Assembly (NCBI GenBank): GCA_007280515.1
Contig: QYPL01000003.1
Coordinates: forward strand, 1 to 64,000
DNA length: 64,000 nucleotides
Reading direction: 5' to 3'
From: Sediminibacterium sp.
GTDB taxonomy: Bacteria; Bacteroidota; Bacteroidia; Chitinophagales; Chitinophagaceae
Under the pieces are notes generated by a model. It was not told where the DNA came from, did not search any database, and saw only the letters and a program-made list of their open reading frames with translations. Below, piece by piece: positions 26,664 to 35,767 of this stretch. Made by a program: the position numbers and the translations under genes. The first letter of the stretch is position 1. Every line of letters starts with the position of its first letter.

Positions 26664-27358
26664 TGCAATACGAAAAAACAAACAAGCCTTTATTAGGCGC
26701 TGACAATAATGCTTTAATAGCCTTACTCTCTATTAATTTAGTAGTATACGCATTCATTGGATTTTTTAAAGTAGTATATTATTTAAATAGCTATCCTATA
26801 GAACAGTTTTATGCGCAAATAATGCAACCGAGTATTTTACCTAGCAGCCTTTCTGAATTTTTGCATCAACCTTGGACTCTTTTAACTTATTATTGGGTGC
26901 ATGATGGATTTTGGATTTTACTCACCAACATGATTTGGTTAACTGCCTTCGGGGTTATTTTACAAGAACAAGCTGCCAACAAACATATTTTCCCTATTTA
27001 TTTTTATGCAGGCATTGTAGCTGGGCTTAGTTATATTTTATTAGGCGCTAATGCACCCATGATGGGAGCGCAAGTAGGTGTGATGGCATTGGTCATGGCG
27101 GTCGTTAGCCTTGCACCACAGTACCGACTTCTTAAAAATATAGGAAGAGGCATACCTGTATGGATGCTAGCCTTGGTATATTTAATTGTACAAGCCCTAA
27201 GTATAGAAAATGCTAGCCTTTCATTATTAGTAAGTTATTTGGTAGCTGCCAGCACAGGACTTCTGTATGTAATGTTATTAAATAAAGGCACCGATTTAGG
27301 CAAATGGATGCATCAACTATTAGCTTTGTTAAATAATAGTTTAGCCCCTAAAAAATAA
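26663..27358 (+). CDS. Rhomboid-like membrane protein lacking catalytic residues
   Basis: A 231-residue membrane protein with a rhomboid layout: PWTLLTYYWVHDGFWILLTNMIWL corresponds to the HxxxN loop of the active paralogue upstream (shown here in part as YYWVHDGFW and LLTNM). Where the active protein has GASGAVFG, this one has GAQVGVMA around residue 137, and the C-terminal His is absent. It is therefore predicted to be a pseudoprotease. Its ATG overlaps the stop of the active rhomboid, so the two are translationally coupled and may work as a pair. It could equally be a diverged member with other function. Confidence 0.82.
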   Translation: MQYEKTNKPLLGADNNALIALLSINLVVYAFIGFFKVVYYLNSYPIEQFYAQIMQPSILPSSLSEFLHQPWTLLTYYWVHDGFWILLTNMIWLTAFGVILQEQAANKHIFPIYFYAGIVAGLSYILLGANAPMMGAQVGVMALVMAVVSLAPQYRLLKNIGRGIPVWMLALVYLIVQALSIENASLSLLVSYLVAASTGLLYVMLLNKGTDLGKWMHQLLALLNNSLAPKK

Positions 27359-27382
27359 TAATTCTTTTTAATCCCTATACGC

Positions 27383-28492
27383 ATGGCAAAAAAATCTAGG
27401 GCTAGAAACTTCGGGAAAAAAGTTTTTCTTTTTTTTAATTTATTGGTTTCCCTTTTATTTTTATATCCCATCTTTTTTACACCTTCTTCTTTTATTTGGA
27501 TCAACGGATTTCTTGGCTTAATGACGCCCTATTTAATTGTCATTGAAATTCTATTATGCATTTTTTGGTTAATCGCTAAACCTATTATGACATTAGTGCC
27601 CCTATCCACTATGATCATTGGATGGCAGGTGCTATGGTCTGTGTTTGCTTGGCATCCGGGTACGGCCTTTGCGCAGAAGAAAAAAAATAATGTTTTACGC
27701 GTACTAAGTTGGAATGTAAAAGGCTTTAATGGTAATACGCCTTCAAGCAGTTTAAAGCTTCGCACAGAAGACATGTCCTATTCTATTCAAAAGTGGAATC
27801 CAGATATAATTTGCTTACAAGAATACAATACCAACGAAAGGCCCGATGATATTGCCAACCACGCTAATTATTTTATAAAAAAATATCCTTATTATTTTTT
27901 CTCTAAAGATTTTCAAATTACCCAAAACGATTATTACGCAGGCTCTATTATCTATTCAAAGTATAAAATAATTAGTGCAGCGCGCATTCCATTTTTAAGT
28001 GGGGAAAGTTTAATAAGCGCCACCATTTTAAAAGGAGACGATACCATACAAATATTCACTACCCATCTTGCTTCTTATCGATTTATGCAAAACGATTTTG
28101 ACGCCATCGATCAATCCACTATGGCAAAATCCATTTCTTTAACTGGGAAAAAGGGAGTACTTCGAAAAATGTGCAATGCCTTTATGGAAAGAGCTATTCA
28201 AGCAGAACTTGTAAAAGCAAATCTTGCTAAAACTAGTTATCCAGCCATCATCACTGGCGATTTTAATGATGTGCCCAGTTCCTATACCTACAAAACTATT
28301 AAAGGAAATTGGCAGGATGCTTTTTTAGAAAAGGGCTTTGGTATTGGTGCTAGTTTTTTAGGCATCTCCCCCACTTTAAGAATTGATTATATTTTAGCAG
28401 GTAGCGCTTGGGAGGTAAGGGGTTGGGAATCGATGGATGAAAACCTGAGCGATCATCATATGATCATGGCCGACCTTATTTTAAAGAAGTAG
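27383..28492 (+). CDS. Membrane-anchored endonuclease/exonuclease/phosphatase family protein
   Basis: A 369-residue protein. Three N-terminal hydrophobic helices (about residues 12-95) anchor it, and the C-terminal EEP domain (about 105-369) lies outside the membrane. Catalytic signatures are visible: LSWNVKGFNG (Asn), CLQEYN (Glu), ITGDFNDVP (Asp-Asn) and LSDHHMIMADL (Asp-His). The superfamily cleaves phosphodiesters or phosphomonoesters; this layout is common in Bacteroidota and its substrate is unknown. It follows the rhomboid pair by 24 bp. Its last codons and the following 20 bp form a short direct duplication. Confidence 0.85.
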   Translation: MAKKSRARNFGKKVFLFFNLLVSLLFLYPIFFTPSSFIWINGFLGLMTPYLIVIEILLCIFWLIAKPIMTLVPLSTMIIGWQVLWSVFAWHPGTAFAQKKKNNVLRVLSWNVKGFNGNTPSSSLKLRTEDMSYSIQKWNPDIICLQEYNTNERPDDIANHANYFIKKYPYYFFSKDFQITQNDYYAGSIIYSKYKIISAARIPFLSGESLISATILKGDDTIQIFTTHLASYRFMQNDFDAIDQSTMAKSISLTGKKGVLRKMCNAFMERAIQAELVKANLAKTSYPAIITGDFNDVPSSYTYKTIKGNWQDAFLEKGFGIGASFLGISPTLRIDYILAGSAWEVRGWESMDENLSDHHMIMADLILKK

Positions 28493-28512
28493 ACCGCTTT
28501 ATTTTAAAGAAG
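28476..28512 (+). repeat. Short direct duplication at the end of the EEP gene
   Basis: TTATTTTAAAGAAG occurs at 28476-28489 and again at 28499-28512, period 23 bp, with the stop codon between them. It looks like a recent slippage duplication spanning the 3' end. Confidence 0.6.
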
Positions 28513-28539
28513 ATTTAACCTATTTAATTTAAAATAAAA

Positions 28540-28547
28540 TATCTTTG
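28540..28547 (+). promoter_or_regulatory. -7 promoter element for cysS
   Basis: TATCTTTG, an exact TAnnTTTG match, 14 bp before the cysS ATG. Confidence 0.6.
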
Positions 28548-28561
28548 AGACAATACGCATT

Positions 28562-30067
28562 ATGCCACTTAAATTATACAATTCCCTTACACGTCAAAAA
28601 GAAGTTTTTGAACCCATCAACGCACCTTATGTGGGTATGTATGTTTGCGGTCCTACGGTAAGCGGGGAAAGTCATTTAGGCCATGCGCGTCCCTTTATCA
28701 CTTTTGATGTTTTATATAGGTACTTAATGCACCAAGGGTATAAACTACGTTATGTAAGAAATATCACCGATGCAGGGCATTTTGAAGAAGAAGGCAAACA
28801 AGCAGAAGATAAAATTACGACCAAGGCTATTTTAGAAAAACTAGAACCCATGGAACTAGTGCAAAAGTATACGCACTTATATCATTTCGCCATGGAGCAG
28901 TTTAATAATTTACCCCCTAGCATTGAACCCACCGCTACTGGACATATTGTGGAGCAAATAGAAATGATTAAAAAAATTATAGCAGACGGATTTGCTTATG
29001 AAGCCAATGGCTCGGTTTATTTTGATGTAATTAAGTACAACGATGTCTATTCTAAAAAAAATCAGCCTTATGGAATTTTAAGCGGGCGCAATATAGAAGA
29101 TCAATTAGAGACAACGCGTGAACTAGATAAACAAGACGAGAAAAAAAATAAAGTAGATTTTGCTTTATGGAAAAAAGCCCCTGCTGAACATATTATGCGT
29201 TGGCAAAGCCCCTGGGGGGAAGGGTTTCCGGGCTGGCATATTGAATGCTCTGCTATGGCTACTAAATATTTAGGCAAGCAATTCGATATACATGGAGGCG
29301 GAATGGATTTACAATTTCCGCATCATGAATGTGAAATTGCACAAAGTACGGTTTGTAACCATGAAATGCCTGCGCGTTATTGGGTACATAATAATATGAT
29401 TACCATTAACGGTCGCAAAATGGGCAAGAGCTATAATAATGTGGTGAAGCTAAGCGAGCTATTTGAAGGCACACATCCTATTTTAACACAGGCCTATACT
29501 CCCATGACAGTAAGGTTCTTTATTTTACAAAGTCAATACCGCGGCACTTTAGATTTTAGTAACGAAGCCTTACAAGCCTCTGAAAAAGCACTCAAAAGAT
29601 TAATGGAAGCCTACCAGTGGTTAAAGGCACAAAGCTTTACAAACAATACTAGCGCAACTGATGCCGCCTTAGATAAACAACTTATCACCTGGGTGAACGA
29701 ATTAGGTGAATTTATGGACGATGATTTAAACACCGCAAAAGTGGTGGCTAATTTATTTGAAATAGCTCCACTCATTAATTCATTAAAGGATAAGCATATT
29801 GCTGCTGACGCCATTTCAGGTGCAAGCTGGACCATAGCACAAACTCAGTTAACTCTATTTATTGAAAATATATTGGGCCTAAAAGTTCTAGACGGCGCCA
29901 ACCAAGTACAATTACATGGAGTGATTCAATTATTAATTGAAATTCGCAAAGACGCAAAGTCTCGTAAAGATTTTACCACTAGCGATAAAATTAGAAATCA
30001 ATTAATGGATATGGGCATTCAAATCAAAGACGAAAAAGACGGGGAAGTAAGTTACAGCCTTGCTTAG
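28562..30067 (+). CDS. cysS: Cysteinyl-tRNA synthetase
   Basis: A 501-residue class I synthetase. The zinc and HIGH region reads [19 protein letters not shown], with HLGH as the HIGH motif; further zinc ligands are in WHIECSAMA and [11 protein letters not shown]. The KMSKS motif is present as KMGKS ([11 protein letters not shown]), a conservative variant. The C-terminal DALR-type domain follows. It charges tRNA-Cys in the cytosol. Transcribed from its own promoter and convergent with the MerC-like gene. Confidence 0.95.
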   Translation: MPLKLYNSLTRQKEVFEPINAPYVGMYVCGPTVSGESHLGHARPFITFDVLYRYLMHQGYKLRYVRNITDAGHFEEEGKQAEDKITTKAILEKLEPMELVQKYTHLYHFAMEQFNNLPPSIEPTATGHIVEQIEMIKKIIADGFAYEANGSVYFDVIKYNDVYSKKNQPYGILSGRNIEDQLETTRELDKQDEKKNKVDFALWKKAPAEHIMRWQSPWGEGFPGWHIECSAMATKYLGKQFDIHGGGMDLQFPHHECEIAQSTVCNHEMPARYWVHNNMITINGRKMGKSYNNVVKLSELFEGTHPILTQAYTPMTVRFFILQSQYRGTLDFSNEALQASEKALKRLMEAYQWLKAQSFTNNTSATDAALDKQLITWVNELGEFMDDDLNTAKVVANLFEIAPLINSLKDKHIAADAISGASWTIAQTQLTLFIENILGLKVLDGANQVQLHGVIQLLIEIRKDAKSRKDFTTSDKIRNQLMDMGIQIKDEKDGEVSYSLA

Positions 30068-30095
30068 TTAAATTCCTAGATTTTTTTACAAATTC

Positions 30096-30488
30096 TTAAT
30101 GGTCACAATCGTCCGCATGGGCGTGGTTATGCACTCTACAACGCATATGGTTATTGACATGTGCAATAATAATAAAAAATGCAGCTGGAAATAATAAGAT
30201 AATTTCAATATTTCTAAAAACCATTCTACTTAACATTAGTGCAATACCTAGGGTAAATAAAATAATGGGACTGTATGAGTGATGATGTTTTTTATAGCCA
30301 TGGTATAAAGAATAGGCACCAATAGCGAAAGAAAGTAAAATCATGCCTAACTCAAAGCTAGTATTGTGTAAAATATTAATACCTAATAAGGGCAGACTGC
30401 TAAAAAATAGGGGTAGTAAAGCGCAGTGAATGGCGCAGGCTAGTGAAGCCCCAATACCAATAGCGTCCCAATTCCATTTTTTAAACAT
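30096..30488 (-). CDS. MerC-domain membrane protein with His-rich tail
   Basis: About 130 residues from the ATG at 30488 (MFKKWNWDAIGIG); an in-frame start six codons earlier overlaps the likely promoter TATATTTA and is less likely. Four hydrophobic helices are seen. Helix 1 carries Cys18 and Cys22 in LACAIHCALLP, the paired-Cys motif of MerC-type metal carriers, and the C-terminus is RCRVHNHAHADDCDH, a probable metal-binding tail. MerC imports mercury; in Bacteroidota the domain is also found with metal homeostasis genes. The divergent neighbour is a SCO1-like copper protein, so copper or zinc handling is a better guess than mercury here (inference). Confidence 0.8.
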   Translation of the reverse strand: MFKKWNWDAIGIGASLACAIHCALLPLFFSSLPLLGINILHNTSFELGMILLSFAIGAYSLYHGYKKHHHSYSPIILFTLGIALMLSRMVFRNIEIILLFPAAFFIIIAHVNNHMRCRVHNHAHADDCDH

Positions 30489-30567
30489 AGTGTAAATATA
30501 AACCAAATACAGCTAAGTCTAATTGCCCTAAAATATTATTACCTTTAGGCTCCAAAATGAATGCCCT

Positions 30568-31182
30568 ATGTCTAAAAAATTGCTTACCTATATTATATTT
30601 TTTTCCCTCTTACTAGCTGCCTTTTATTATTTCTTATTTAAGGGTACCGATAATTGGAAAGTACAATTACCGGTACTTAGTTATGTACAACCTTTTCATT
30701 TTACCAATCAGGATGGGCAGGCCTTTAGCGATAAAGAATTATTAAATAAAATTACAGTCGTAGAATATTTTTTTACCACTTGTAAAGGTATTTGTCCAAA
30801 GCTGAATACCAACATGAAAGATATTTATAGTATTTATAAAACCGATCCCGATTTTCAAATTGTCTCACATACCTGTAACCCAGGCACAGACTCAGTTCCA
30901 GTACTAAAAAGATATGCCGATTCTTTAGGCGTTGACACAAAAAAATGGATTTTCTTAACAGGCAGAAAAGACAGTTTATATTTAATGGCGCGTGGTTCTT
31001 ATTTACTAGATGATCCTAAAAACAATGTAGAAAAAATAGAAGATCAATTTATACATACCCAATTTTTTGCACTCATTGATAGAGAAGGAAAAGTGCGTGG
31101 TAAAATTTACGATGGGCTAAAAACTTTAGAAATAGAACAACTAAAGCAAGACCTCTCTAGATTATTAAAAGATAAAAAGTAG
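30568..31182 (+). CDS. SCO1/SenC-family copper chaperone-like protein
   Basis: A 204-residue protein with one N-terminal transmembrane anchor (LLTYIIFFSLLLAAFYYFLF) and a periplasmic thioredoxin-like domain. The copper ligands are Cys72 and Cys76 in FFTTCKGICPKLN and His163 in FIHTQFFALID, as in SCO proteins that insert copper into the CuA site of cytochrome c oxidase or keep it reduced. It is divergent from the MerC-like gene and is followed after 3 bp by an NAD-epimerase gene. A near-consensus TACCTTTA element lies at 30540-30547. Confidence 0.9.
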   Translation: MSKKLLTYIIFFSLLLAAFYYFLFKGTDNWKVQLPVLSYVQPFHFTNQDGQAFSDKELLNKITVVEYFFTTCKGICPKLNTNMKDIYSIYKTDPDFQIVSHTCNPGTDSVPVLKRYADSLGVDTKKWIFLTGRKDSLYLMARGSYLLDDPKNNVEKIEDQFIHTQFFALIDREGKVRGKIYDGLKTLEIEQLKQDLSRLLKDKK

Positions 31183-31185
31183 CCC

Positions 31186-32163
31186 ATGATTTTTGTTACA
31201 GGCGCGAGCGGACTAGTAGGTTCTCATTTAATACAATCTTTAGTAGCCAAAGGAAAAAAGGTAAGGGCCTTATACCGTAATCAAATACCTAGTTTTAAAG
31301 GTGCTGATCAAGTGCAGTGGGTAGAAGGTGATTTATTAGATGTAACGGCATTGACTGCTGCTATTGAAGGTGCCCAGCAAGTTTATCACTCAGCTGCCAT
31401 TGTTTCTTTTTCTCCAAGTAAAGCTGCGATGATGATGAAGGCGAATCAAGAGGGCACTGCAAATCTGGTCAATATTTGTATTGATAAAAAAGTAGAGAAG
31501 CTTGTATTTGTAAGTTCGGTAGCGGCACTCGGAAGAATTAGAGAAGACGCTCCTATTGATGAAACTATGCACTGGACCCCTGAAACAAGTAATAGTGTTT
31601 ATGGTAAATCGAAGTACTTGGCAGAAATGGAAGTATGGAGAGGGATGGCAGAGGGATTAAATATAGCTATTGTAAATCCGGTTATTATATTTGGCGCAGG
31701 AGATTGGAACAAGGGTTCATCAGAAATTTTTAAATCAAGTTATAATCAGTTCCCTTGGTATACTACTGGTATTAGTGGTTTTGTAGATGTACTAGATGTA
31801 GTAGACGCCATGCAATTATTAATGGATAGCCCTATTGTGGGTGAGCGTTATATTATTAGTGCAGAAAACTTAAGTTATCAAACAGTGTTTACGCAAATTG
31901 CCAATGCATTTACTAAAAAACCTCCTTCTAGAAAAGTAACGCCTTTATTAGCTGCCATTGTTTGGAGATTAGAAGCTATTAAATCTTTATTTACGGGTAA
32001 AACACCACTGCTTACTAAAGAGACAGCGGCTACTGCACAGGCCAAAGTGTATTTTAATAATGAGAAATTTTTAAAGGCCTTCCCTGCTTTTAAATATCGC
32101 AGTATGGATACCACTATTCAAAGAGTGAGCGCAGAATTAACACAGTTACATCAGTTGAAGTAA
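31186..32163 (+). CDS. NAD-dependent epimerase/dehydratase family protein
   Basis: A 325-residue extended short-chain dehydrogenase. The Rossmann motif FVTGASGLVGSHLIQSL is at the N-terminus, the active-site motif is SVYGKSKYLAE (Tyr-x-x-x-Lys), and VEKLVFVSSVAALG supplies the Ser. The closest named group by look is the dihydroflavonol-4-reductase-like/3-beta-HSD-type proteins of bacteria, for which substrates are seldom known. It starts 3 bp after the SCO1-like gene stop, so they are co-transcribed. It converges on the lpxD-like gene; the 38-bp gap is pyrimidine-rich. Confidence 0.85.
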   Translation: MIFVTGASGLVGSHLIQSLVAKGKKVRALYRNQIPSFKGADQVQWVEGDLLDVTALTAAIEGAQQVYHSAAIVSFSPSKAAMMMKANQEGTANLVNICIDKKVEKLVFVSSVAALGRIREDAPIDETMHWTPETSNSVYGKSKYLAEMEVWRGMAEGLNIAIVNPVIIFGAGDWNKGSSEIFKSSYNQFPWYTTGISGFVDVLDVVDAMQLLMDSPIVGERYIISAENLSYQTVFTQIANAFTKKPPSRKVTPLLAAIVWRLEAIKSLFTGKTPLLTKETAATAQAKVYFNNEKFLKAFPAFKYRSMDTTIQRVSAELTQLHQLK

Positions 32164-32201
32164 GTTATTCTCTCTCTGTAACTCTCTTTATTCCCTCTGC
32201 T

Positions 32202-33152
32202 TTATTCTTTCTCCATTATTTTTTTCCAAAGTGCTGGAATACGACGAATCCAAACTAGTTCTCTTCTTTTAATAGAAGCATCTTCGGCAGGAAATCCCAT
32301 ATATACTTTATTACCTTCTATACTTGATAAAACAGCTGCTTGAGATAAGACCACTGCGTTCTCTCCAATAGTTAATGTTTTATTCACCCCAGCTTGACCC
32401 CAAATAGTCACCCCCGATTTTATTTTAACCCCTCCCGCAATACCCACTTGAGCTGCAAATAAACAATTGGCCTCAATTTGAGTATCATGTCCAATATGTA
32501 CCATGTTGTCAATTTTGGTGCCCATACCTATAATAGTATCACCGCTCACGCCTCTATCTACTGTACAGCAGGCGCCTATTTCCACCTTGTTTTCGATAAT
32601 AACCCTACCACAACTTAGTAATTTTTTATACCAAGCGGCACGGTTCTTTTTGGTATTATAATAAAAGGCATCGCTGCCAATAACCGTATTTGCTTGTATA
32701 ATAACATCATCTCCAATAATAGTGTCTGATAATATGCTTACGTTAGGGTAAATCAAGCAATTTTTTCCAATAATAACATTGGCTCCAATAAATACATGTG
32801 GCATTATTACAGTACCCTCACCAATGATTGCATTTTCATGAATTGGGTTATCACTTATTTGCAAGGGTTTAAAGTGTTGCACAATTTTTATATAGGCTTC
32901 AAAGGGGTCTTCGCAATAGAGTAATGCCTTACCCGCTGGTAGGGCTACCTCTTTATTATTAATAATGATACAGCTAGCTGCACTATTTAAGCAAGTATCA
33001 TAATATTTTGGATGATCCACAAAGACAATATCACCGCTTTCCACTTGATGAATTTCATTCACACCAGTAATTTCTAAAGAGGTATTACCTATTAATTCAG
33101 AGGAGGTTAGGGTTGATAACCATTTAACCGAAATGGGTGCAGAAAGCTTCAT
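32202..33152 (-). CDS. lpxD: LpxD-like UDP-3-O-acylglucosamine N-acyltransferase
   Basis: A 316-residue protein. The N-terminal uridine-binding domain (about 1-100) is followed by a left-handed beta-helix of hexapeptide repeats (about 100-265), for example VIMPHVFIGANVIIGKNC, and a helical C-terminus. The likely catalytic His lies in NMVHIGHDTQIE. LpxD adds the second hydroxyacyl chain in lipid A synthesis. It is slightly shorter than classical LpxD (about 340) and stands apart from lpxC, fabZ and lpxA; Bacteroidota often carry a second LpxD-like gene, so this may be the paralogue. A clear promoter lies 21 bp upstream. Confidence 0.83.
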   Translation of the reverse strand: MKLSAPISVKWLSTLTSSELIGNTSLEITGVNEIHQVESGDIVFVDHPKYYDTCLNSAASCIIINNKEVALPAGKALLYCEDPFEAYIKIVQHFKPLQISDNPIHENAIIGEGTVIMPHVFIGANVIIGKNCLIYPNVSILSDTIIGDDVIIQANTVIGSDAFYYNTKKNRAAWYKKLLSCGRVIIENKVEIGACCTVDRGVSGDTIIGMGTKIDNMVHIGHDTQIEANCLFAAQVGIAGGVKIKSGVTIWGQAGVNKTLTIGENAVVLSQAAVLSSIEGNKVYMGFPAEDASIKRRELVWIRRIPALWKKIMEKE

Positions 33153-33173
33153 AAGTATGTTTTTGGCCTAAAT

Positions 33174-33181
33174 CAAAGGTA
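33174..33181 (-). promoter_or_regulatory. -7 promoter element for the lpxD-like gene
   Basis: Minus-strand TACCTTTG, an exact TAnnTTTG match, 21 bp upstream of the ATG. Confidence 0.55.
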
Positions 33182-33502
33182 ATACCCCTTTTTTATAAAA
33201 AAATCTTTTTCACCTATTTCTCTATAAAAAGAAGCCCTAATTGTATAATAAGCTTATAATAAAAGTAAAATTATTATGTGTAGGGTGTAAAAATGACATC
33301 TTCCAAAACCCTTTATTCATCATTGTTTCAGACCTTTAATAAAAAAATTAGCAAAGAGAATATTTTTATAAACTTCAATAAATCACATCATCATTTAATT
33401 TTTATGTATAGTCAATTGTGCCCATTTGTGGATAACGTTAAAAAATTTGTTTAAAATAATTTTTGAATTAGAAAAAAGTATATTTAATATTGTGAAGGGA
33501 AT
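33182..33502. other. AT-rich intergenic region with a possible 53-residue ORF and one DnaA-box-like site
   Basis: This is the longest stretch without a confident gene. On the plus strand ATG 33293 to TAA 33454 encodes 53 residues (starts MTSSKTLYSSLFQTF, ends CPFVDNVKKFV) with no recognisable family, signal or promoter. TGTGGATAA, the complement of the DnaA box TTATCCACA, lies at 33427-33435 and is the only copy in the region. A 10-bp palindrome ATAAGCTTAT is near 33248-33257. Nothing here proves a gene or an origin. Confidence 0.3.
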
Positions 33503-34171
33503 TTGATTCCCGTACTTACTAACCCATCTATATACGAGGTCCTCTTGAGCATTCAGGGGGACTTTGTTATTAAAAGAACTACTATATTGAGCGACTACTA
33601 TTTATTATATAAACCCTTTCAAGTATTGTCGCAATTCACAACGACGGATAATAAATTATGCTTGAAAGATATTATTGAAGTTGCTAAAGATGTTTATCCC
33701 GTTGGCAGATTAGATTATGATAGTGAAGGATTATTGTTTTTGACAAACGATACCAAAATGAATCATCAACTATTGCATCCAAGCTTTGAACATAAAAGAA
33801 CTTACTGGGTACAAGTGGAAGGCGCTATAACATTAGAGGCTATTGAGCAGCTCACTAAGGGGGTATCTATTAATGTGAATGGAATTATGTATCAAAGCCA
33901 GCCTGCGGTGTTGAGTCTGTTAGAGCCCAATGTTACGGTACCTGAAAGAAACCCGTCCATTCGATTTAGAAAAAATATCCCTACCTCTTGGGCCCAGATT
34001 GAACTTACAGAAGGTAAGAATAGACAGGTACGCAAAATGTTTGCTGCAGTGAATTTCCCCGTACTTAGATTAATTCGCTCTCAAATAGGCAGTTTTACTA
34101 TCTCGGGCATGCAGCCAAGCGATTTAATTAGTTTAAGTTATCCGGCCGTTCAAGAAGGCTTCTTTCGTTAA
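33503..34171 (+). CDS. rluE: Ribosomal large-subunit pseudouridine synthase RluE
   Basis: An RsuA/RluE-family enzyme of up to 222 residues. Motifs: YYLLYKPFQVLSQFTT, the catalytic Asp in VGRLDYDSEGLLFLTND, YWVQVEGAI, IPTSWAQIELTEGKNRQVRKM and FPVLRLIRSQIG. The IPTSW and NRQVRKM segments are closest to RluE, which modifies U2457 of 23S rRNA. No S4 domain is present, as in RluE. The start is uncertain: no ATG precedes the first motif, and TTG 33503 or TTG 33587 are candidates; the second begins three residues before the conserved block. lysS follows after 42 bp. Confidence 0.9.
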   Translation: MIPVLTNPSIYEVLLSIQGDFVIKRTTILSDYYLLYKPFQVLSQFTTTDNKLCLKDIIEVAKDVYPVGRLDYDSEGLLFLTNDTKMNHQLLHPSFEHKRTYWVQVEGAITLEAIEQLTKGVSINVNGIMYQSQPAVLSLLEPNVTVPERNPSIRFRKNIPTSWAQIELTEGKNRQVRKMFAAVNFPVLRLIRSQIGSFTISGMQPSDLISLSYPAVQEGFFR

Positions 34172-34186
34172 TTGACTGCTAAGTTT

Positions 34187-34194
34187 TACTTTTG
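34187..34194 (+). promoter_or_regulatory. -7 promoter element for lysS
   Basis: TACTTTTG, an exact TAnnTTTG match, 19 bp before the lysS ATG at 34214 and downstream of the rluE stop. It rules against the longer lysS reading from TTG 34172. Confidence 0.55.
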
Positions 34195-34213
34195 CAGTAA
34201 TAATATAATATCA

Positions 34214-35734
34214 ATGAGTCAAACGCTATCAGAACAGGAAATTATAAGACGTGAAAAATTACAGCATTTAGAGGCGGCGGGTATTAATCCCTACCCAGCT
34301 CCTTTATATCCCGTTTCTCATTATTCTAATGATATTAAGGAAAACTATACCGAAGAAAATAAGGAAAACTATGCTGCTGTTTGTGTAGCGGGTAGAATTA
34401 TGAGTGTGAATGATAAGGGTAAAGTCATGTTTGTTAAAATACAAGATAATAAGGGCATTTTACAACTATATATAAAGAGAGATGAAATTTGCCCGGGTGA
34501 TGACAAGTCTTACTGGGATGCGATTACTAAAAACGGCATGGACCTAGGAGACATTATTGGATCAACTGGGTATGTATTTATTACAAAAACAGGAGAGATA
34601 TCGGTTCATGCTAGCACTGTTACTTTATTAGCAAAATCTTTAAAGCCACTTCCGGTAGTGAAAAGAGATGAAGAAGGAAATGTATTTGATGCAGTCACCG
34701 ATCCTGAATTTAGATATCGTCAACGCTATGCCGATTTAATTATTAATCCTTCCGTAAAAGAAACTTTTGTAAAGCGTACTTTACTGATGGCTACTATTCG
34801 TGAATATTTAAATAGTCGTGGTGCTTTAGAAGTAGACACGCCGGTACTTCAAGCTATCCCAGGAGGCGCTGCAGCAAGGCCTTTCACGACACATCATAAT
34901 GCATTAGATGTTCCTTTTTATTTGCGTATTGCGAATGAATTGTATTTGAAAAGATTAATTGTGGGTGGATTCGAATGGGTATATGAGTTTAGTAGAAATT
35001 TTAGAAATGAAGGAATGGACCGTACGCATAATCCAGAGTTTACTGTTTTGGAATGGTATACGGCCTACAAGGATTATTTATGGATGATGGAAATTACTGA
35101 ACAACTATTTGAAAAAATTGCGATAACCTTACATGGCAAAACCGAATTAACAGTGGGCGATAAAACTATAAATTTTAAAGCACCTTATAGACGCATTAGT
35201 ATGATAGAGGCCATTCAAGAAAATACAGGTATTGATATTACAGGTATGGACGAAGCAGCTTTAAGAGAAGTTTGTAAAAAATTACATATTGATGTAGCCC
35301 CTACTATTGGTAAGGGTAAATTAATAGATGAAATTTTTGGATCGACCAGCGAGCCTAAATATATACAGCCCACTTTCATCATTGATTATCCTATTGAAAT
35401 GAGTCCGCTTACTAAAAAGCATCGTAGCAAGGAAGGTTTAGTGGAGCGTTTTGAATTAATGGTGAATGGTAAAGAATTAGCGAACGCGTATACAGAGTTA
35501 AATGATCCGATTGATCAACGCAAGCGTTTCGAAGAGCAATTAGGCTTAATGGAGCGCGGCGATGATGAGGCCATGTTTATAGACCACGATTTTTTAAGAG
35601 CCCTAGAATACGGCATGCCACCTACTTCTGGTATTGGCATTGGTATAGATAGATTATGCATGATGATGTTGAACCAACCTTCTATTCAAGATGTGTTGTT
35701 CTTCCCTCAAATGCGCCCGGAGAGCTATGAATAA
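34214..35734 (+). CDS. lysS: Lysyl-tRNA synthetase, class II
   Basis: A 506-residue class II synthetase. The anticodon-binding OB fold occupies about residues 50-150 (VAGRIMSVNDKGKVMFVKIQ). Motif 1 is near RYADLIINP, motif 2 is FRNEGMDRTHNPEFTVLEWY and motif 3 is GIGIGIDRLCMM. It charges tRNA-Lys in the cytosol. ATG 34214 (MSQTLSEQEII) is preferred because the promoter element lies between it and the upstream TTG. The 3' region carries a hairpin, the conserved CTCTTATGATTTT box and a strong terminator. Confidence 0.96.
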   Translation: MSQTLSEQEIIRREKLQHLEAAGINPYPAPLYPVSHYSNDIKENYTEENKENYAAVCVAGRIMSVNDKGKVMFVKIQDNKGILQLYIKRDEICPGDDKSYWDAITKNGMDLGDIIGSTGYVFITKTGEISVHASTVTLLAKSLKPLPVVKRDEEGNVFDAVTDPEFRYRQRYADLIINPSVKETFVKRTLLMATIREYLNSRGALEVDTPVLQAIPGGAAARPFTTHHNALDVPFYLRIANELYLKRLIVGGFEWVYEFSRNFRNEGMDRTHNPEFTVLEWYTAYKDYLWMMEITEQLFEKIAITLHGKTELTVGDKTINFKAPYRRISMIEAIQENTGIDITGMDEAALREVCKKLHIDVAPTIGKGKLIDEIFGSTSEPKYIQPTFIIDYPIEMSPLTKKHRSKEGLVERFELMVNGKELANAYTELNDPIDQRKRFEEQLGLMERGDDEAMFIDHDFLRALEYGMPPTSGIGIGIDRLCMMMLNQPSIQDVLFFPQMRPESYE

Positions 35735-35757
35735 AAACTTAAAAAATGTAAGTTTTT
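35733..35757 (+). terminator. AT-rich hairpin directly at the lysS stop
   Basis: AAAAACTTA (35733-35741) pairs with TAAGTTTTT (35749-35757); the stem begins inside the stop codon. It is followed by ATTC and, 11 nt on, by the conserved box at 35769. Confidence 0.5.
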
Positions 35758-35767
35758 ATTCATTACG

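Noticed and set aside
33427..33435. DnaA box considered as evidence for the replication origin
   Set aside because: Only one perfect match in the region; another perfect match at 2578-2586 is inside a coding gene, so single hits arise by chance here. dnaA is not nearby.
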